A stretch of DNA of 64,000 bases from Leptospira sp. Lineage in GTDB: Bacteria; Spirochaetota; Leptospiria; Leptospirales; Leptospiraceae. The DNA lies in assembly GCA_016742255.1 (NCBI GenBank), contig JACVCB010000005.1, forward strand, positions 110,202 to 174,201. The letters run 5' to 3'. Shown here piece by piece: positions 1 to 8,795 of the stretch (positions are counted from its first letter, which is position 1; each line of letters starts with the position of its first letter). Made by a program: the position numbers and the translations under genes. A model generated the notes under the pieces. That model was given only the letters and a program-made list of their open reading frames with translations, was not told where the DNA came from and did not search any database.

Positions 1-87
1 CTTCTAACCGAGCTTTGTACTCTCGCCGAACTATCATTATAGAAGGTTTGGTTGTGGAATAGATTTGTTAAAAGGAATAATTTTTGT

Positions 88-1824
88 TTAAAACTGTGAT
101 GTTAGCATCAGATAGGCAAACTGTGCTGTTTTCGAAAATTGATTTGTATACACGTTAGCATTCACAGTTCGGTCATTCACTTTGTTTTGGATCGCATCTC
201 CCGCAAAAATCATACTGTACCCACCTTCGATCAGAATGTTTTTATAAGGAAGATTGTATTTTACATCCACTTCACGAAATAGTGACCTTCCGAGTAAGGA
301 CACTGGTCGATTGTTCCCAGTACCATTCTCTGTCAATACTTGGCTTACATCGTATTGGTTATTCGAAATGGATTCAGTACTCGCACCCGATTTTGCATTT
401 CCAACTAAGTCATACCAACTATCTTGTAATTTGTGTTTTTCGATGGCAAAATAATCGATTCGAAATGTTCCATAAGATTCAGTGGCATAACTTATATTAA
501 TCGATTTTGATTTCATATTCACCCAACTGACTTGGTCAGCCATTCCATAAAAAAAGTGGTTTGTGTGAAAAAGGTTTTGAAAAGATGCAATTGATCCATC
601 TGTGCGATTTGGATCACCACTTCCTACATCATATGCGACTCCCATCCTTACTTTAGAAATCGTATAACCAATGTCAGCACCGAAGGCGAAGGTTTTATAA
701 CGTTCTTTTTCGCGGTATAAATTTTGTTGGTATGTTGTATTCGTGAGTGGGTCAACCAAATTCACATTGGTTTGGAAAAAGTCCCATTTTGGATTAATAT
801 TCCTACCCGTAGTTCCTGTTTGGGTAGCGTATTCAAAGGAATAATCAATTGCTTGAAGTGCTTTTTTGCCTGGTTGTGTTTTGTTGGTAACTCGGATTCC
901 ATAAGTATGGAGTACATCCCATCGTCCCGCACGTGTGTTTGGATTCCCAACTTCTCCCGTGGTTAGGACAAGGGAATTGTTTGTGCGAAGGTATTCTTTT
1001 TGTAATCCCAAATAATACAAATCAATATGCAAATAATCAGATGGTTTGAGGGTATTATAAAATCCTGTGAAGTATGAATCACCTAACTCTTGTCTTTGTG
1101 CATCAATTTTTGGTGAACATACTTTTGTGCCGTTATAGGGACAATCAAGGTAAGTATTGTACTGAGATTTGACTCCAAAATTGGTTGTATTACCTGCAAT
1201 ATCCGAATGGCGTTCGCTTACCGAAGTGACAAAAAGATGTGAGGAAAATAATTTGTCTTCCCATTTGAAACGAAGTCCATCAAAACTCCTTCCTACATTT
1301 GTCCAATCAAGGGAACCCACCAATCGTTCATCACCATAACGCAAAATTTGACGACCAGCTAGTACATGTAAGGGGAGGCCAAAATTATTTTTACTCTCTA
1401 TATATGCTTCTCTCACATCTGTACTTTGTCTTGTCCCATCATTGGCAGTAGCGATTCCCGTTAATGATCCTTTTTCTGCCCCCCATAACCGGCTATCTTG
1501 GAACGTGACTTTGGCAACGATATCTTTCGTGAATTCTTTTTGGATAAAGAACTGTATCTTCTGTCCTGTAAAATCGACATTGTCATTTGTATTCCGATTA
1601 AAATCGAAATTATACTTCATCTCTGGTCGAAAACGAACAAAAGCACCAGCGCTAAAACCATCTGACCAAGTGGGAGGAGGGTTTGGTTTTGGTTCTTGGA
1701 TGGGTTCCCGAGAGGGACTTGGAATGTTTGGACTTGTAACATTCGGCTCTGTATTGGTAGTTTGAGCAGAGACTGGATAACCAGTCGCCAAAAGCATCAC
1801 AAATAAAATGAAGTATCTTCGCAT
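88..1824 (-). CDS. Alginate-export-family outer membrane porin
   Basis: A 578-residue protein with a cleavable signal peptide (about residues 1-20, ending at VSAQ) and then a Pro-rich linker (about 25-50). The rest is rich in alternating aromatic and polar residues, as expected of a large outer-membrane beta-barrel. The stretch around residues 155-190 (GRQILRYGDERLVGS followed by DWTNVGRSFDGLRF) matches the hallmark of the alginate_exp (AlgE-like) barrel family. Family members are anion- or sugar-conducting porins; the substrate here cannot be told from sequence, and alginate itself is unlikely to be proven by homology. The C-terminus ends in an aromatic (TSQF), typical of barrel insertion signals. 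No strong Shine-Dalgarno is visible before the ATG. The gene stands alone, with decayed DNA upstream of it. Family call fairly sure, substrate unknown. Confidence 0.8.
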   Translation of the reverse strand: MRRYFILFVMLLATGYPVSAQTTNTEPNVTSPNIPSPSREPIQEPKPNPPPTWSDGFSAGAFVRFRPEMKYNFDFNRNTNDNVDFTGQKIQFFIQKEFTKDIVAKVTFQDSRLWGAEKGSLTGIATANDGTRQSTDVREAYIESKNNFGLPLHVLAGRQILRYGDERLVGSLDWTNVGRSFDGLRFKWEDKLFSSHLFVTSVSERHSDIAGNTTNFGVKSQYNTYLDCPYNGTKVCSPKIDAQRQELGDSYFTGFYNTLKPSDYLHIDLYYLGLQKEYLRTNNSLVLTTGEVGNPNTRAGRWDVLHTYGIRVTNKTQPGKKALQAIDYSFEYATQTGTTGRNINPKWDFFQTNVNLVDPLTNTTYQQNLYREKERYKTFAFGADIGYTISKVRMGVAYDVGSGDPNRTDGSIASFQNLFHTNHFFYGMADQVSWVNMKSKSINISYATESYGTFRIDYFAIEKHKLQDSWYDLVGNAKSGASTESISNNQYDVSQVLTENGTGNNRPVSLLGRSLFREVDVKYNLPYKNILIEGGYSMIFAGDAIQNKVNDRTVNANVYTNQFSKTAQFAYLMLTSQF

Positions 1825-2397
1825 GAGTTATTATCAAAAGACCACAAGGGTCTTCTCCTATGCGAATAGCGAATGCAAGAATCGTACAGACTGGAGGGGA
1901 AAAGTTTAAAAATTCTGATATTCTCATAAAGCATGGACAATATGTACATTTATTTTTAATCTTTTGTTTAGTTCATAAAAAAGTACTCAAACAATCATTC
2001 CTTTCGTTCATCAATATGTTCTAAATTAATAAATAATGTGTAAATCTTGTACGAATTGTAACCTTTGGAAATGAGTTAATCATCGGATGGTTTGGCATCA
2101 CAAATGAAGGCCAAGAAGTAGGTAAAATCTAAAACAGAGGAAAACCTGCCAGTCCTAACAATTTTTAATCAGATGATCCAGGAAGTGAGTTCAGTTTTGT
2201 GCCAATACAAATGTTGTATGAATACTCATCCACGAGGGAACTCGGACTCCTATCCTTGAAAGGGGAAACTGAGAAAAAGCCTTCGAATGCAATCAATGTC
2301 TAAAACAAAAACCTCTCTTTTTTTGGTCTCAAGGTTACCAATCCTAAGAAAATCTTTTACGGATACTATTGACAAACACAAGGGAATCAAATAAAAA
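1825..2397. other. 573-bp gap without an intact gene; eroded coding remnants
   Basis: No reading frame here looks like a whole gene. Short open stretches occur in several plus-strand frames, for example about 2168-2314 and 2281-2394. The latter is in the same frame as the C39 peptidase tail that follows and is cut from it only by a TAA at 2392-2394. I read this as the decayed 5' part of that peptidase gene, plus the unrecognised promoter region of the minus-strand porin. Confidence 0.4.
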
Positions 2398-2643
2398 TTG
2401 CGAAACAGTAAGTTCGTCAATTCAGGAATGTACTTGGATGCACCACCTGCACCAGTCAAAAAGGATGCAAATGGTGATGTGATAGCTCCTTCACATGGCC
2501 ATCGGGTGAATATTGTAGGGTACGACGATGCGAGAGGAGAATGGATTGTGAATGATTCCAACAAAGAAGAAGAGCTCACTCGTTATCCATATGAAGCCTT
2601 CGAACTGGGGAATCGATGGTCTACGGTATTAGAGAAAAAATAA
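2398..2643 (+). pseudogene. 3' fragment of a C39-like cysteine peptidase
   Basis: Eighty-one codons remain, read from a TTG that directly follows a stop codon. The fragment contains APSHGHRVNIVGYDD (His35) and then IVNDSN, the order of the catalytic His and Asp/Asn blocks in C39-like papain-fold peptidases. The N-terminal part with the catalytic Cys is missing, so the product cannot be active. The same frame is open further upstream except for the TAA at 2392-2394, which fits a decayed gene rather than a short real one. A secreted-protein gene starts 6 bp downstream, suggesting an original operon. It could instead be an orphan toxin or peptidase tip used in recombination; the sequence does not decide. 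Confidence 0.55.
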
Positions 2644-2649
2644 AATTAA

Positions 2650-3429
2650 ATGAAAGTATTAGTATTTTTGTTATTTATCTCTACTTCAATATTTGCAGAA
2701 GAGAAACTAGAATTTAGTGAATTAATAAAGATAGTCGAGAAAACTAATAAAAGTTTTATTAATACGATTATCGCATCCGATAGGGACGAGCTTCTAAAGT
2801 CTGTAAACTATTATACTAAAGAAGGAGATTTTAAGAAATTGCTCAAAGAACCAGATCGTTTAGAATCGATCGATAAATGGGGCGATCGTCGTCGTTGGTT
2901 TGTGAGCAAATGGCAGGGAAAAGAACCAGCCATCTATGTTTCTGCCTCGTATAACGGGAGCTATGATTTGGAACACAATCGACAGTCCAAAGATTTAAAG
3001 GACGATTATCTCTTTTATTTTAAAAACTATTGCGAATTTGATGGAACGATTGATGAACGTTATGCGAGAATCAAAAAAATGATGCTCACGTATTACGACG
3101 CACCTTATACCGCAGTCAATAATATGATGAATATCAAAATTGTGGGCAAATTTAAGAAAATCATCAGCTATGACATTGAAGTAAAAGAAGATGAAAAAAT
3201 CATCAATGCCATGCAGTCGTTTCAACCAGTGAAGTCTACGACGTGGTATGGCAATATCTTTGCCATACAATTGAAAGTATTGGAAGTGTATCCTGGCGAA
3301 CCAAATATGCTGTTATGCACTTCAGACTACTATATGGGGTATAAAGGTTGGGGGAGTTACGAAAAAGTACTCAGTGAAATCGATGAGCTTCCAGAGTTAA
3401 AAGGGAAACGAAATCCGTATGTTAACTAA
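2650..3429 (+). CDS. Secreted protein of unknown function
   Basis: Not recognised. The 259-residue product starts with a compact signal peptide (MKVLVFLLFISTSIFA, likely cut after residue 16), so it is probably periplasmic. The mature part is charged and helix-rich at first, then beta-rich with many Tyr and Trp. Two cysteines (in NYCEF and LLCTS) could form a disulfide. It begins 6 bp after the C39 peptidase fragment and overlaps the next gene by 11 bp, so the three look like one transcription unit. Given that neighbour, an inhibitor or immunity role is possible but is only an inference from position. Confidence 0.6.
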   Translation: MKVLVFLLFISTSIFAEEKLEFSELIKIVEKTNKSFINTIIASDRDELLKSVNYYTKEGDFKKLLKEPDRLESIDKWGDRRRWFVSKWQGKEPAIYVSASYNGSYDLEHNRQSKDLKDDYLFYFKNYCEFDGTIDERYARIKKMMLTYYDAPYTAVNNMMNIKIVGKFKKIISYDIEVKEDEKIINAMQSFQPVKSTTWYGNIFAIQLKVLEVYPGEPNMLLCTSDYYMGYKGWGSYEKVLSEIDELPELKGKRNPYVN

Positions 3430-4069
3430 GGTTATGAGAAAGCGAATTTGTTTAGGTATTTTAATGATGGGGAGTTTCCGTTTCGTATGTGGTAAGGTCG
3501 AAACGAAAACCTTTGATCAAAAGGCAGAGGGAGCACCAAATCTAGAAAACCAATCTAATGAGTCTGGTCTATGTTTGTCTGCATATTCTAACGATAAAAA
3601 AGGTTATAACTCTCTTTTTATTTTTCTGAGAAAACAATTAAACATTGATTATACCAAACAGAAATTGGACGTAGTTTCGATTTCTGGGATGAGATTTTTT
3701 CTATCAAAAGATCATTTTCGTACAAGGCGTCCTTATTCGAATTCCTTGTATGAATTTAATATCATATCAGATGGACTTGGTATCCTTATTCTAGAAAAAA
3801 ATGGGAAAAAAATATTTATAGCGAAGTTACTTTCACCCAAAAGCCAAGGAAAATATTGGTTATTCCAAGACTATTTGGATGCGAAACGGGCAGTAGAGAA
3901 TAAGGACAAAGATCCTTATGAAACGACTGAAATTGGATACTTTTATATTTACGATAAAATGAAACTCGAATCCGAGTGTCTCAACCAAAAAGAAATCGAT
4001 AAAAATTTTGATCAGGCTGTGTTAGAAAAATCAGAAGGCCCTGAACCTACGGATGAGTTTAGCAATTGA
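3419..4069 (+). CDS. Secreted or lipid-anchored protein of unknown function
   Basis: Not recognised. It has 216 residues, with a basic N-terminus (MLTKVMRKR) followed by a hydrophobic stretch to about residue 25 that ends FVCG, so it could be a signal peptide or a weak lipobox. The start overlaps the upstream gene by 11 bp, suggesting translational coupling. A second ATG at 3434 also gives a good signal peptide, but its AAGG lies too close to act as a ribosome site. The mature protein is Lys- and Tyr-rich without recognisable domains. It belongs to the accessory run 2398-6721. Confidence 0.55.
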   Translation: MLTKVMRKRICLGILMMGSFRFVCGKVETKTFDQKAEGAPNLENQSNESGLCLSAYSNDKKGYNSLFIFLRKQLNIDYTKQKLDVVSISGMRFFLSKDHFRTRRPYSNSLYEFNIISDGLGILILEKNGKKIFIAKLLSPKSQGKYWLFQDYLDAKRAVENKDKDPYETTEIGYFYIYDKMKLESECLNQKEIDKNFDQAVLEKSEGPEPTDEFSN

Positions 4070-4107
4070 ATGACAGATGTTACTTATGAAAGGATAGGGT
4101 ATCCTCT

Positions 4108-4914
4108 TTGAGACACAAATTGTTCCATATTGTTGTATTGAGTACATTACTGTCACAACTCAATTGTTACAAAATCACAAGTAGTTTCAAACGTGTTGTG
4201 GCTTCACGGCACTTACAAGAACCTGTTGACCCACAAACATTGACCCTGGGTTCAGATGAGGACTACCGAGTTTTCCAAAGAACACCTGTTTGGGATCTTG
4301 CATACGCGCTAGCTGTCGGCGATCTTGGGGAGGTGGAAGAACTCGCTAAAAAACACAAAGAAATCATTGATATCATATTGCAACATGGTGGAGATCCCAA
4401 CCTTCATTCTCAGATAAAGTATTCACATACAGACTATAACGGCTATTCGTATATAATCATGGGAGGATACTCTCCCTTATTGTATGCAAAGAATCTTGAA
4501 ACCTTACAGTTGCTTGTGGAGGCAGGAGGCAATATCCATCATCAAAACAAATATGGTGGTAACCTCTTGCTTGCAAAATATATGATCTATGATCGGCTGG
4601 ATTTAATTCTGTATCTTCTGGAACATGGTGTTGATTACAAAGGTATAATGTCTTACACTGGTGGTTCAGAATACGGTAAACCTAACGAGGAAAAGGTTCC
4701 ACTCTTTTTGGTTGATAAGCTAAGATATAAAGTTTATAGACTTGATACAAAATGGTACCAACAAAAAGGAAAGATCATTCGATTTTTGGCTTCCCAAGGC
4801 ATCGATTATTGGAAAACTCCGATCCCTCAAACAATCTTAAATAGGATCGGCGAGATGTCTAAAACCAACAACTGGTCTGAGAGGAAAAAAAATGAGTTTA
4901 TCTCAAAGTATTAA
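4108..4914 (+). CDS. Ankyrin-repeat lipoprotein, first of a tandem pair
   Basis: A 268-residue protein from a TTG start with AGGATAGGG just upstream. The signal peptide ends in a spirochaete-type lipobox (LSQLNC, Cys20), so it is likely a lipoprotein. Ankyrin units are visible as HGGDPNLHS, then a TLQLLVEAGGNIHHQN block and LILYLLEHGVDY, giving two to three repeats between about residues 85 and 180. It is a paralogue of the next gene: FQRTPVWDLAYALAVGD matches FQNTPLWELARAIYLYD there. Aligned by eye, this copy jumps from the end of the first helix pair (ELAKKH) straight into KEIIDIILQHGGDPN, so about one ankyrin unit seems deleted in frame. Ankyrin repeats bind proteins; the partner is unknown. 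Confidence 0.7.
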   Translation: MRHKLFHIVVLSTLLSQLNCYKITSSFKRVVASRHLQEPVDPQTLTLGSDEDYRVFQRTPVWDLAYALAVGDLGEVEELAKKHKEIIDIILQHGGDPNLHSQIKYSHTDYNGYSYIIMGGYSPLLYAKNLETLQLLVEAGGNIHHQNKYGGNLLLAKYMIYDRLDLILYLLEHGVDYKGIMSYTGGSEYGKPNEEKVPLFLVDKLRYKVYRLDTKWYQQKGKIIRFLASQGIDYWKTPIPQTILNRIGEMSKTNNWSERKKNEFISKY

Positions 4915-5720
4915 ATTGTTTCGAACCACCTCGCTGGTGTTCCTTGTTCTACTTTCCTTTTTACTAGAAGGTTGTATTTGGACAAAAACCAAGTCTTATT
5001 ATTTAAAATTAACAGAATCGAAAGTATTGGACAAAGAAGTTGATAAAAATCGACTTAATCATTTTGACCCGCGACAATTCCAAAACACACCCTTATGGGA
5101 ATTAGCCAGGGCAATTTATCTCTATGATGACCCTCAGTTAGAAACCTACCTTTCCGAAAAAAAATATGATTTGAATGTTTCAAACGATGTTGGCATTCCG
5201 ATTTTAAGCATGGCAATTTTTTTAGACCGAGAAGGGGCGATACTTCCTTTACTAGAACATGGTGCGAATCCCAATTTTAAATCGAAACTGAATCCAAAGT
5301 CGCCAGTGCTTTATGCCGCTGCTAGAAGTTCCTCTATGCTAAAATTACTATTGGAACATGGAGGTGATCCCAATGCCAAAGAAATTTATGATGAAAGTTT
5401 GATCGACGTGAATCATCCACAGTGTAGAAATGCTTATTGCTCGAGGTGCTGATGTCAATTTTGGTCATGGTCGCGCTGTAGCCGCTTCCATTACGCATAA
5501 TCATCTTAGTATTACTTACATGTTATTACAAAATTGTTTTGATCTCAAAACTGAATTATATCCTACTACCTTTCGAGTTAAATCTATTCAAGAAAGATTG
5601 CAAATTTACGAACTAGACAGAAATACTCCTTGTTTTAATGAAAGAGATTTCAATAAGATTGTGAAATTTCTCAAAGAAAAGAGAATTGTCTACCAACATG
5701 TGAAACCAAGTAAAAATTGA
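4892..5720 (+). pseudogene. Ankyrin-repeat lipoprotein gene broken by a frameshift
   Basis: Two overlapping frames make one ankyrin lipoprotein of about 275 residues. The first (4892-5452) has a signal peptide with lipobox LLEGC and repeats around LLEHGANPNFKS and LLEHGGDPNAKE. It then runs into a nonsense tail ending at 5452. The second frame (in frame from before 5430 to 5720) continues the ankyrin pattern with VEMLIARGADVNFG. Dropping one base near 5416-5420 joins them as ...IDVNHHSVEMLIARGADVN, exactly where a repeat helix is expected. The start overlaps the previous ankyrin gene by 23 bp, and the two are tandem duplicates. Either a real inactivating frameshift, a sequencing error, or a phase-variable site; there is no homopolymer to favour the last. 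Confidence 0.7.
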
Positions 5721-5754
5721 TAAAATTTGCGATATACAGTTTGAAAAAATTCTC

Positions 5755-5943
5755 GTGAAAACAAATGATATGATGCAACCCGGACAAACAATCTCAATCT
5801 CTAGTAACAGCGGTCGATCCATCGGAAATCCAGGGGATCATACATGCGTGGAGTTTAGTTTTTATGCTGGAGATGATCCGAAGACTGGAAAACCGCTGTT
5901 TAAGACAAGGGTTCTCACCAAAGATGATATTCCACACTATTAA
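5755..5943 (+). pseudogene. 3' fragment of an M23 (LytM-type) metallopeptidase, active site damaged
   Basis: Sixty-two codons from a GTG. The segment GQTISISSNSGRSIGNPGDH, followed by VEFSFY, is the C-terminal core of M23 zinc peptidases, where the motif is normally HxH in front of hydrophobic-E-hydrophobic. Here it reads His29-Thr30-Cys31 (TGC at 5845-5847), so the second metal-binding His is replaced. The N-terminal half, with the first zinc ligands, is absent. The remaining tail (DDPKTGKPLF...DDIPHY) is clean coding sequence. It lies 34 bp after the broken ankyrin gene and 19 bp before a lipoprotein gene. I treat it as a relic; expression as a small protein is possible but it cannot be a peptidase. 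Confidence 0.6.
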
Positions 5944-5962
5944 AGAAAGTAGGTTTATTCAA

Positions 5963-6721
5963 ATGAGAAATTCTTTCAATATCATTATCTTCCTGTTGCT
6001 TTTGATTGGTTGTGACAAGGATATGCTACCTTCTAAAGGGACAGAAATTAGTACTCCGAATTTTGACTACGGAAAAATTGAATCAAAAGTATCCATAAGT
6101 GAAGGTAGTATATTTTGGAATGCAAAAAATGAGTTCGAAAGTTTGGAAAGCTTTAACACCTTAAAGATGCTAAAAGAATTCGATTATTTTCTTGGTAATC
6201 AAGCAGATCCTTTTGTTTCAATTAAAGGTATTGATAGTAGTTTAATTTCTCGAAAACTTTTTAATGAGGCAATTGTTTGGTTTCGGTTTGGATATGAAAA
6301 AGGGATATTGATTTACCGTGTTCAAACATACTCAACGTTTGATACTGCTGGTAGTAATTCTGATGGGATTATAAAAAATGTTAAATGTTCCGAATACACA
6401 AATACTTTGATCAAATGTAAATTTTATTTCGCGACATCCAAACCTGAAAACGGAATGCCTACTATGTCCTGGGTGATTGTAACCATCAAGGACCGAGCAT
6501 TGGTAAATGTGGAAGATGATTTAGGTGCAAGTTTTCTAGGTTATATGGATACCGACAAAAAATATCCAGAACAGTATCTATCCAATCTCAAAAAAGCCTT
6601 AAAAGTTGCTGTGAAAGATCCAGAGATTGGATTAAAAGATGTGCAGTTGCGTGGTTTTACGATAGAAGAATTGGATTTGTTAACCGATGGATTGTCGTCG
6701 CAGGTGAAGGCGGGGAAGTAG
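5963..6721 (+). CDS. Lipoprotein of unknown function
   Basis: A 252-residue lipoprotein. The start is set at the ATG of MRNSFNIIIFLLLLIGC because this gives a perfect lipoprotein signal peptide with lipobox LLIGC (Cys18) and an AGTAGG about ten bases upstream. A longer frame to 5864 exists but would bury the signal. The mature part has no recognised domain and contains a few more cysteines (KCSEY, IKCKF). It follows the M23 peptidase fragment, mirroring the arrangement of the C39 fragment and its secreted neighbour, which hints that it is a partner or immunity protein for a lost peptidase. That is inference from order only. Confidence 0.65.
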   Translation: MRNSFNIIIFLLLLIGCDKDMLPSKGTEISTPNFDYGKIESKVSISEGSIFWNAKNEFESLESFNTLKMLKEFDYFLGNQADPFVSIKGIDSSLISRKLFNEAIVWFRFGYEKGILIYRVQTYSTFDTAGSNSDGIIKNVKCSEYTNTLIKCKFYFATSKPENGMPTMSWVIVTIKDRALVNVEDDLGASFLGYMDTDKKYPEQYLSNLKKALKVAVKDPEIGLKDVQLRGFTIEELDLLTDGLSSQVKAGK

Positions 6722-6836
6722 GTAGGAAGTCTTCCGACCATTCTATGAAAACACACCAATCTATAAATAGTTTGGTGCCATCCACGAATATTCTACTTCC
6801 TTACCTCATTAAAAAAAACCTCTTACCCCTAACCAC

Positions 6837-7859
6837 TCACTCCCAACTCACAACAACTTTCCCAAAATGTTTCCCTGTTTGTAAATACTCTAAGGCTTCT
6901 GGAACTTCTTTCCAACCGAACACTTTGTCCACAACAGGTTTCATTTGATTTTGTTCGATGGCTCGGTTCATGTGAACAAAGTCACTGCGGCTTCCCACAA
7001 TTACACCTTGTACTTTCACACCTTGCATGAGGATAGGATAGAGTGATAAACTCGACTCACCACCAGCAAGGACACCAATGAGGGCAATGGTCCCGTAAGG
7101 TTTCACACTCATCATCGATTTTTGCATGGTGCCAGCACCACCCACTTCAATGATCAGATCAGCCCCTGCCATTTTGGTGTGTTTTCGGACATCCCGTTCC
7201 CAATTGGATTTTGTACTGTAATTGATGGTTTCATCAGCACCTAAGGTTTTGGCACGAGCCAATTTTTCATCACTAGAGGAAGTGATGATGACACGAGCTC
7301 CCATCATCTTGGCAAATTGTAGGGCAAATAAAGAAACACCACCCGTGCCAAGGCAAAGGACGTCACTCCCTGGTTCAATCCCACCAAAATTCACTACCGC
7401 ATTATAAGCGGTAAGGCCTGCACATCCAAGTGTGGCTGCTTCTTTATCTGTTAAGTGGCTCGGGGTAGCGACCAGTCCTTCTTCGGAAAATTTTCCATAC
7501 TGCGCCAAACACCCGTCATATGGTCCACCTAAGGTTGTACGCAAATTGTCCATATTAGGAGCTCCATCTAACCACTTTTGGGCAAAGATGGGAAGGACTC
7601 GGTCTCCTTTTTTCCAGAGTGTGACCTCAGATCCAACAGCTTCCACAACACCAGCCCCATCCGAACAAGGGATGAGTGGGAGTTTTTGCCTTGGGTTGTA
7701 AGTCCCAATCACCATTAAATAATCACGATAATTCAGTGAAGTCGCTGTTAGGCGAACAAGTACTTCTTTAGGTGCAAGTGTTTCTGGTATTTCACGATCT
7801 GTTTCTTTTAAATTTTGGATTCCAAAATTGCCTTGGATCTCCCATACTTTGTTTCCCAT
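6837..7859 (-). CDS. Zinc-independent MDR-type alcohol dehydrogenase / quinone oxidoreductase
   Basis: About 340 residues of the medium-chain dehydrogenase/reductase superfamily. Seen are the N-terminal GroES-like fold ([15 protein letters not shown], then [13 protein letters not shown] near residue 70) and a Rossmann nucleotide-binding segment ([22 protein letters not shown], about residues 165-185) followed by [20 protein letters not shown]. The canonical catalytic-zinc Cys-His pairs are not evident, which fits the quinone-reductase/YhdH-like branch that uses NADPH. The ATG at 7857-7859 is preferred; a GTG 15 bases upstream would add MGRVL. It is divergent from the SDR gene at 7952, with about 90 bp between them. 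Substrate unknown. Confidence 0.8.
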   Translation of the reverse strand: MGNKVWEIQGNFGIQNLKETDREIPETLAPKEVLVRLTATSLNYRDYLMVIGTYNPRQKLPLIPCSDGAGVVEAVGSEVTLWKKGDRVLPIFAQKWLDGAPNMDNLRTTLGGPYDGCLAQYGKFSEEGLVATPSHLTDKEAATLGCAGLTAYNAVVNFGGIEPGSDVLCLGTGGVSLFALQFAKMMGARVIITSSSDEKLARAKTLGADETINYSTKSNWERDVRKHTKMAGADLIIEVGGAGTMQKSMMSVKPYGTIALIGVLAGGESSLSLYPILMQGVKVQGVIVGSRSDFVHMNRAIEQNQMKPVVDKVFGWKEVPEALEYLQTGKHFGKVVVSWE

Positions 7860-7951
7860 TAAAACTCTACCCACCCGAATTGAAAATTCACTCGTCAGAT
7901 ACTCACCGCAGGTTTTCCTTTGTCGAGTGGGAATTGAACTGAAAGGGTAGT

Positions 7952-8761
7952 ATGAAAAAAGAATTTTGGAACGATACTGTCGTAGTGATCACTGGTGCAT
8001 CCAGTGGAATCGGAAAGGCCTTACTCGAAGAACTCGCTGTTTTCCCATGCCAATTGGTGCTTTTGGCAAGGCGTGCAGGAGACATCCCCGAACCAACGGC
8101 AAAACACAAAGACACAATCCTCCATAGGGTCACATGTGACTTATCCGACCCAAGTTCTGTGTTGGATGCCATTGATTGGATCTCCAAACGAATCGAACGT
8201 GTGGATGTCCTGTTTAATAACGCAGGCATCACAGCCCATGGTCGGTTTGATTCCCTTTCGATGGAAGTGTACCATAAGACCTTCGCTACCAATTTTTTTG
8301 GACCCGTACAATTCATCAAAGGTCTCCTTCCCTTGGTGACAAGAGCCAAAGGGAATATTGTCACCACATCCACTGTTTCTGCTTTGTATGGAGTGCCTGG
8401 GCGCGCTGCATACTCTGCCTCCAAGTCTGCCCTACATGCGGCACTCGAATCCCTTCGCATCGAAAGCCTAAATTTGGGAATTGGTGTCTCACTCGTTTGT
8501 GTCCCTTATACAGACACGGCACTCCGCACTTCTGGTCTTGCTTCCGATGGGAAACTTCTCACCGAAGCGCCTGCCAAAGGCAAACGAAAGTCGGCAAAAG
8601 AAGTGGCCCATGTTCTCATGGAGGTTGCAAAGGACAAAGAAGCAAGGCTTGTTACGTTCAATTTGAGCGGTAAGTTTTTAGAATGGATGCGATTTTTCTC
8701 TCCCAAGTTTTTAGAAAAAATTCTCTATAAAAAACTCTACGACGACTTCAAAACACATTGA
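7952..8761 (+). CDS. Short-chain dehydrogenase/reductase (first gene of a lipid-modification operon)
   Basis: A classical SDR of 269 residues: the TGASSGIG cofactor motif lies near residue 13, NNAG near 90, catalytic Ser in TVSAL and YSASK (Tyr/Lys) near 150. AAAGGG just upstream provides the ribosome site. The C-terminus has a basic, hydrophobic extension ([18 protein letters not shown]) like those of membrane-associated SDRs acting on lipids. A DUF1295 membrane enzyme follows after 34 bp and a CFA-type methyltransferase after that. This gene order is familiar from clusters that modify unsaturated fatty acids, so a lipid substrate is likely, though not shown. Confidence 0.8.
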   Translation: MKKEFWNDTVVVITGASSGIGKALLEELAVFPCQLVLLARRAGDIPEPTAKHKDTILHRVTCDLSDPSSVLDAIDWISKRIERVDVLFNNAGITAHGRFDSLSMEVYHKTFATNFFGPVQFIKGLLPLVTRAKGNIVTTSTVSALYGVPGRAAYSASKSALHAALESLRIESLNLGIGVSLVCVPYTDTALRTSGLASDGKLLTEAPAKGKRKSAKEVAHVLMEVAKDKEARLVTFNLSGKFLEWMRFFSPKFLEKILYKKLYDDFKTH

Positions 8762-8795
8762 ACTCCGTCTAAACCAAGGTAGAGGAAAAACCCAC

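Noticed and set aside
6745..6948. 67-codon plus-strand ORF between the lipoprotein and MDR genes
   Set aside because: More than half lies antisense to the MDR gene; no ribosome site and no protein-like pattern.
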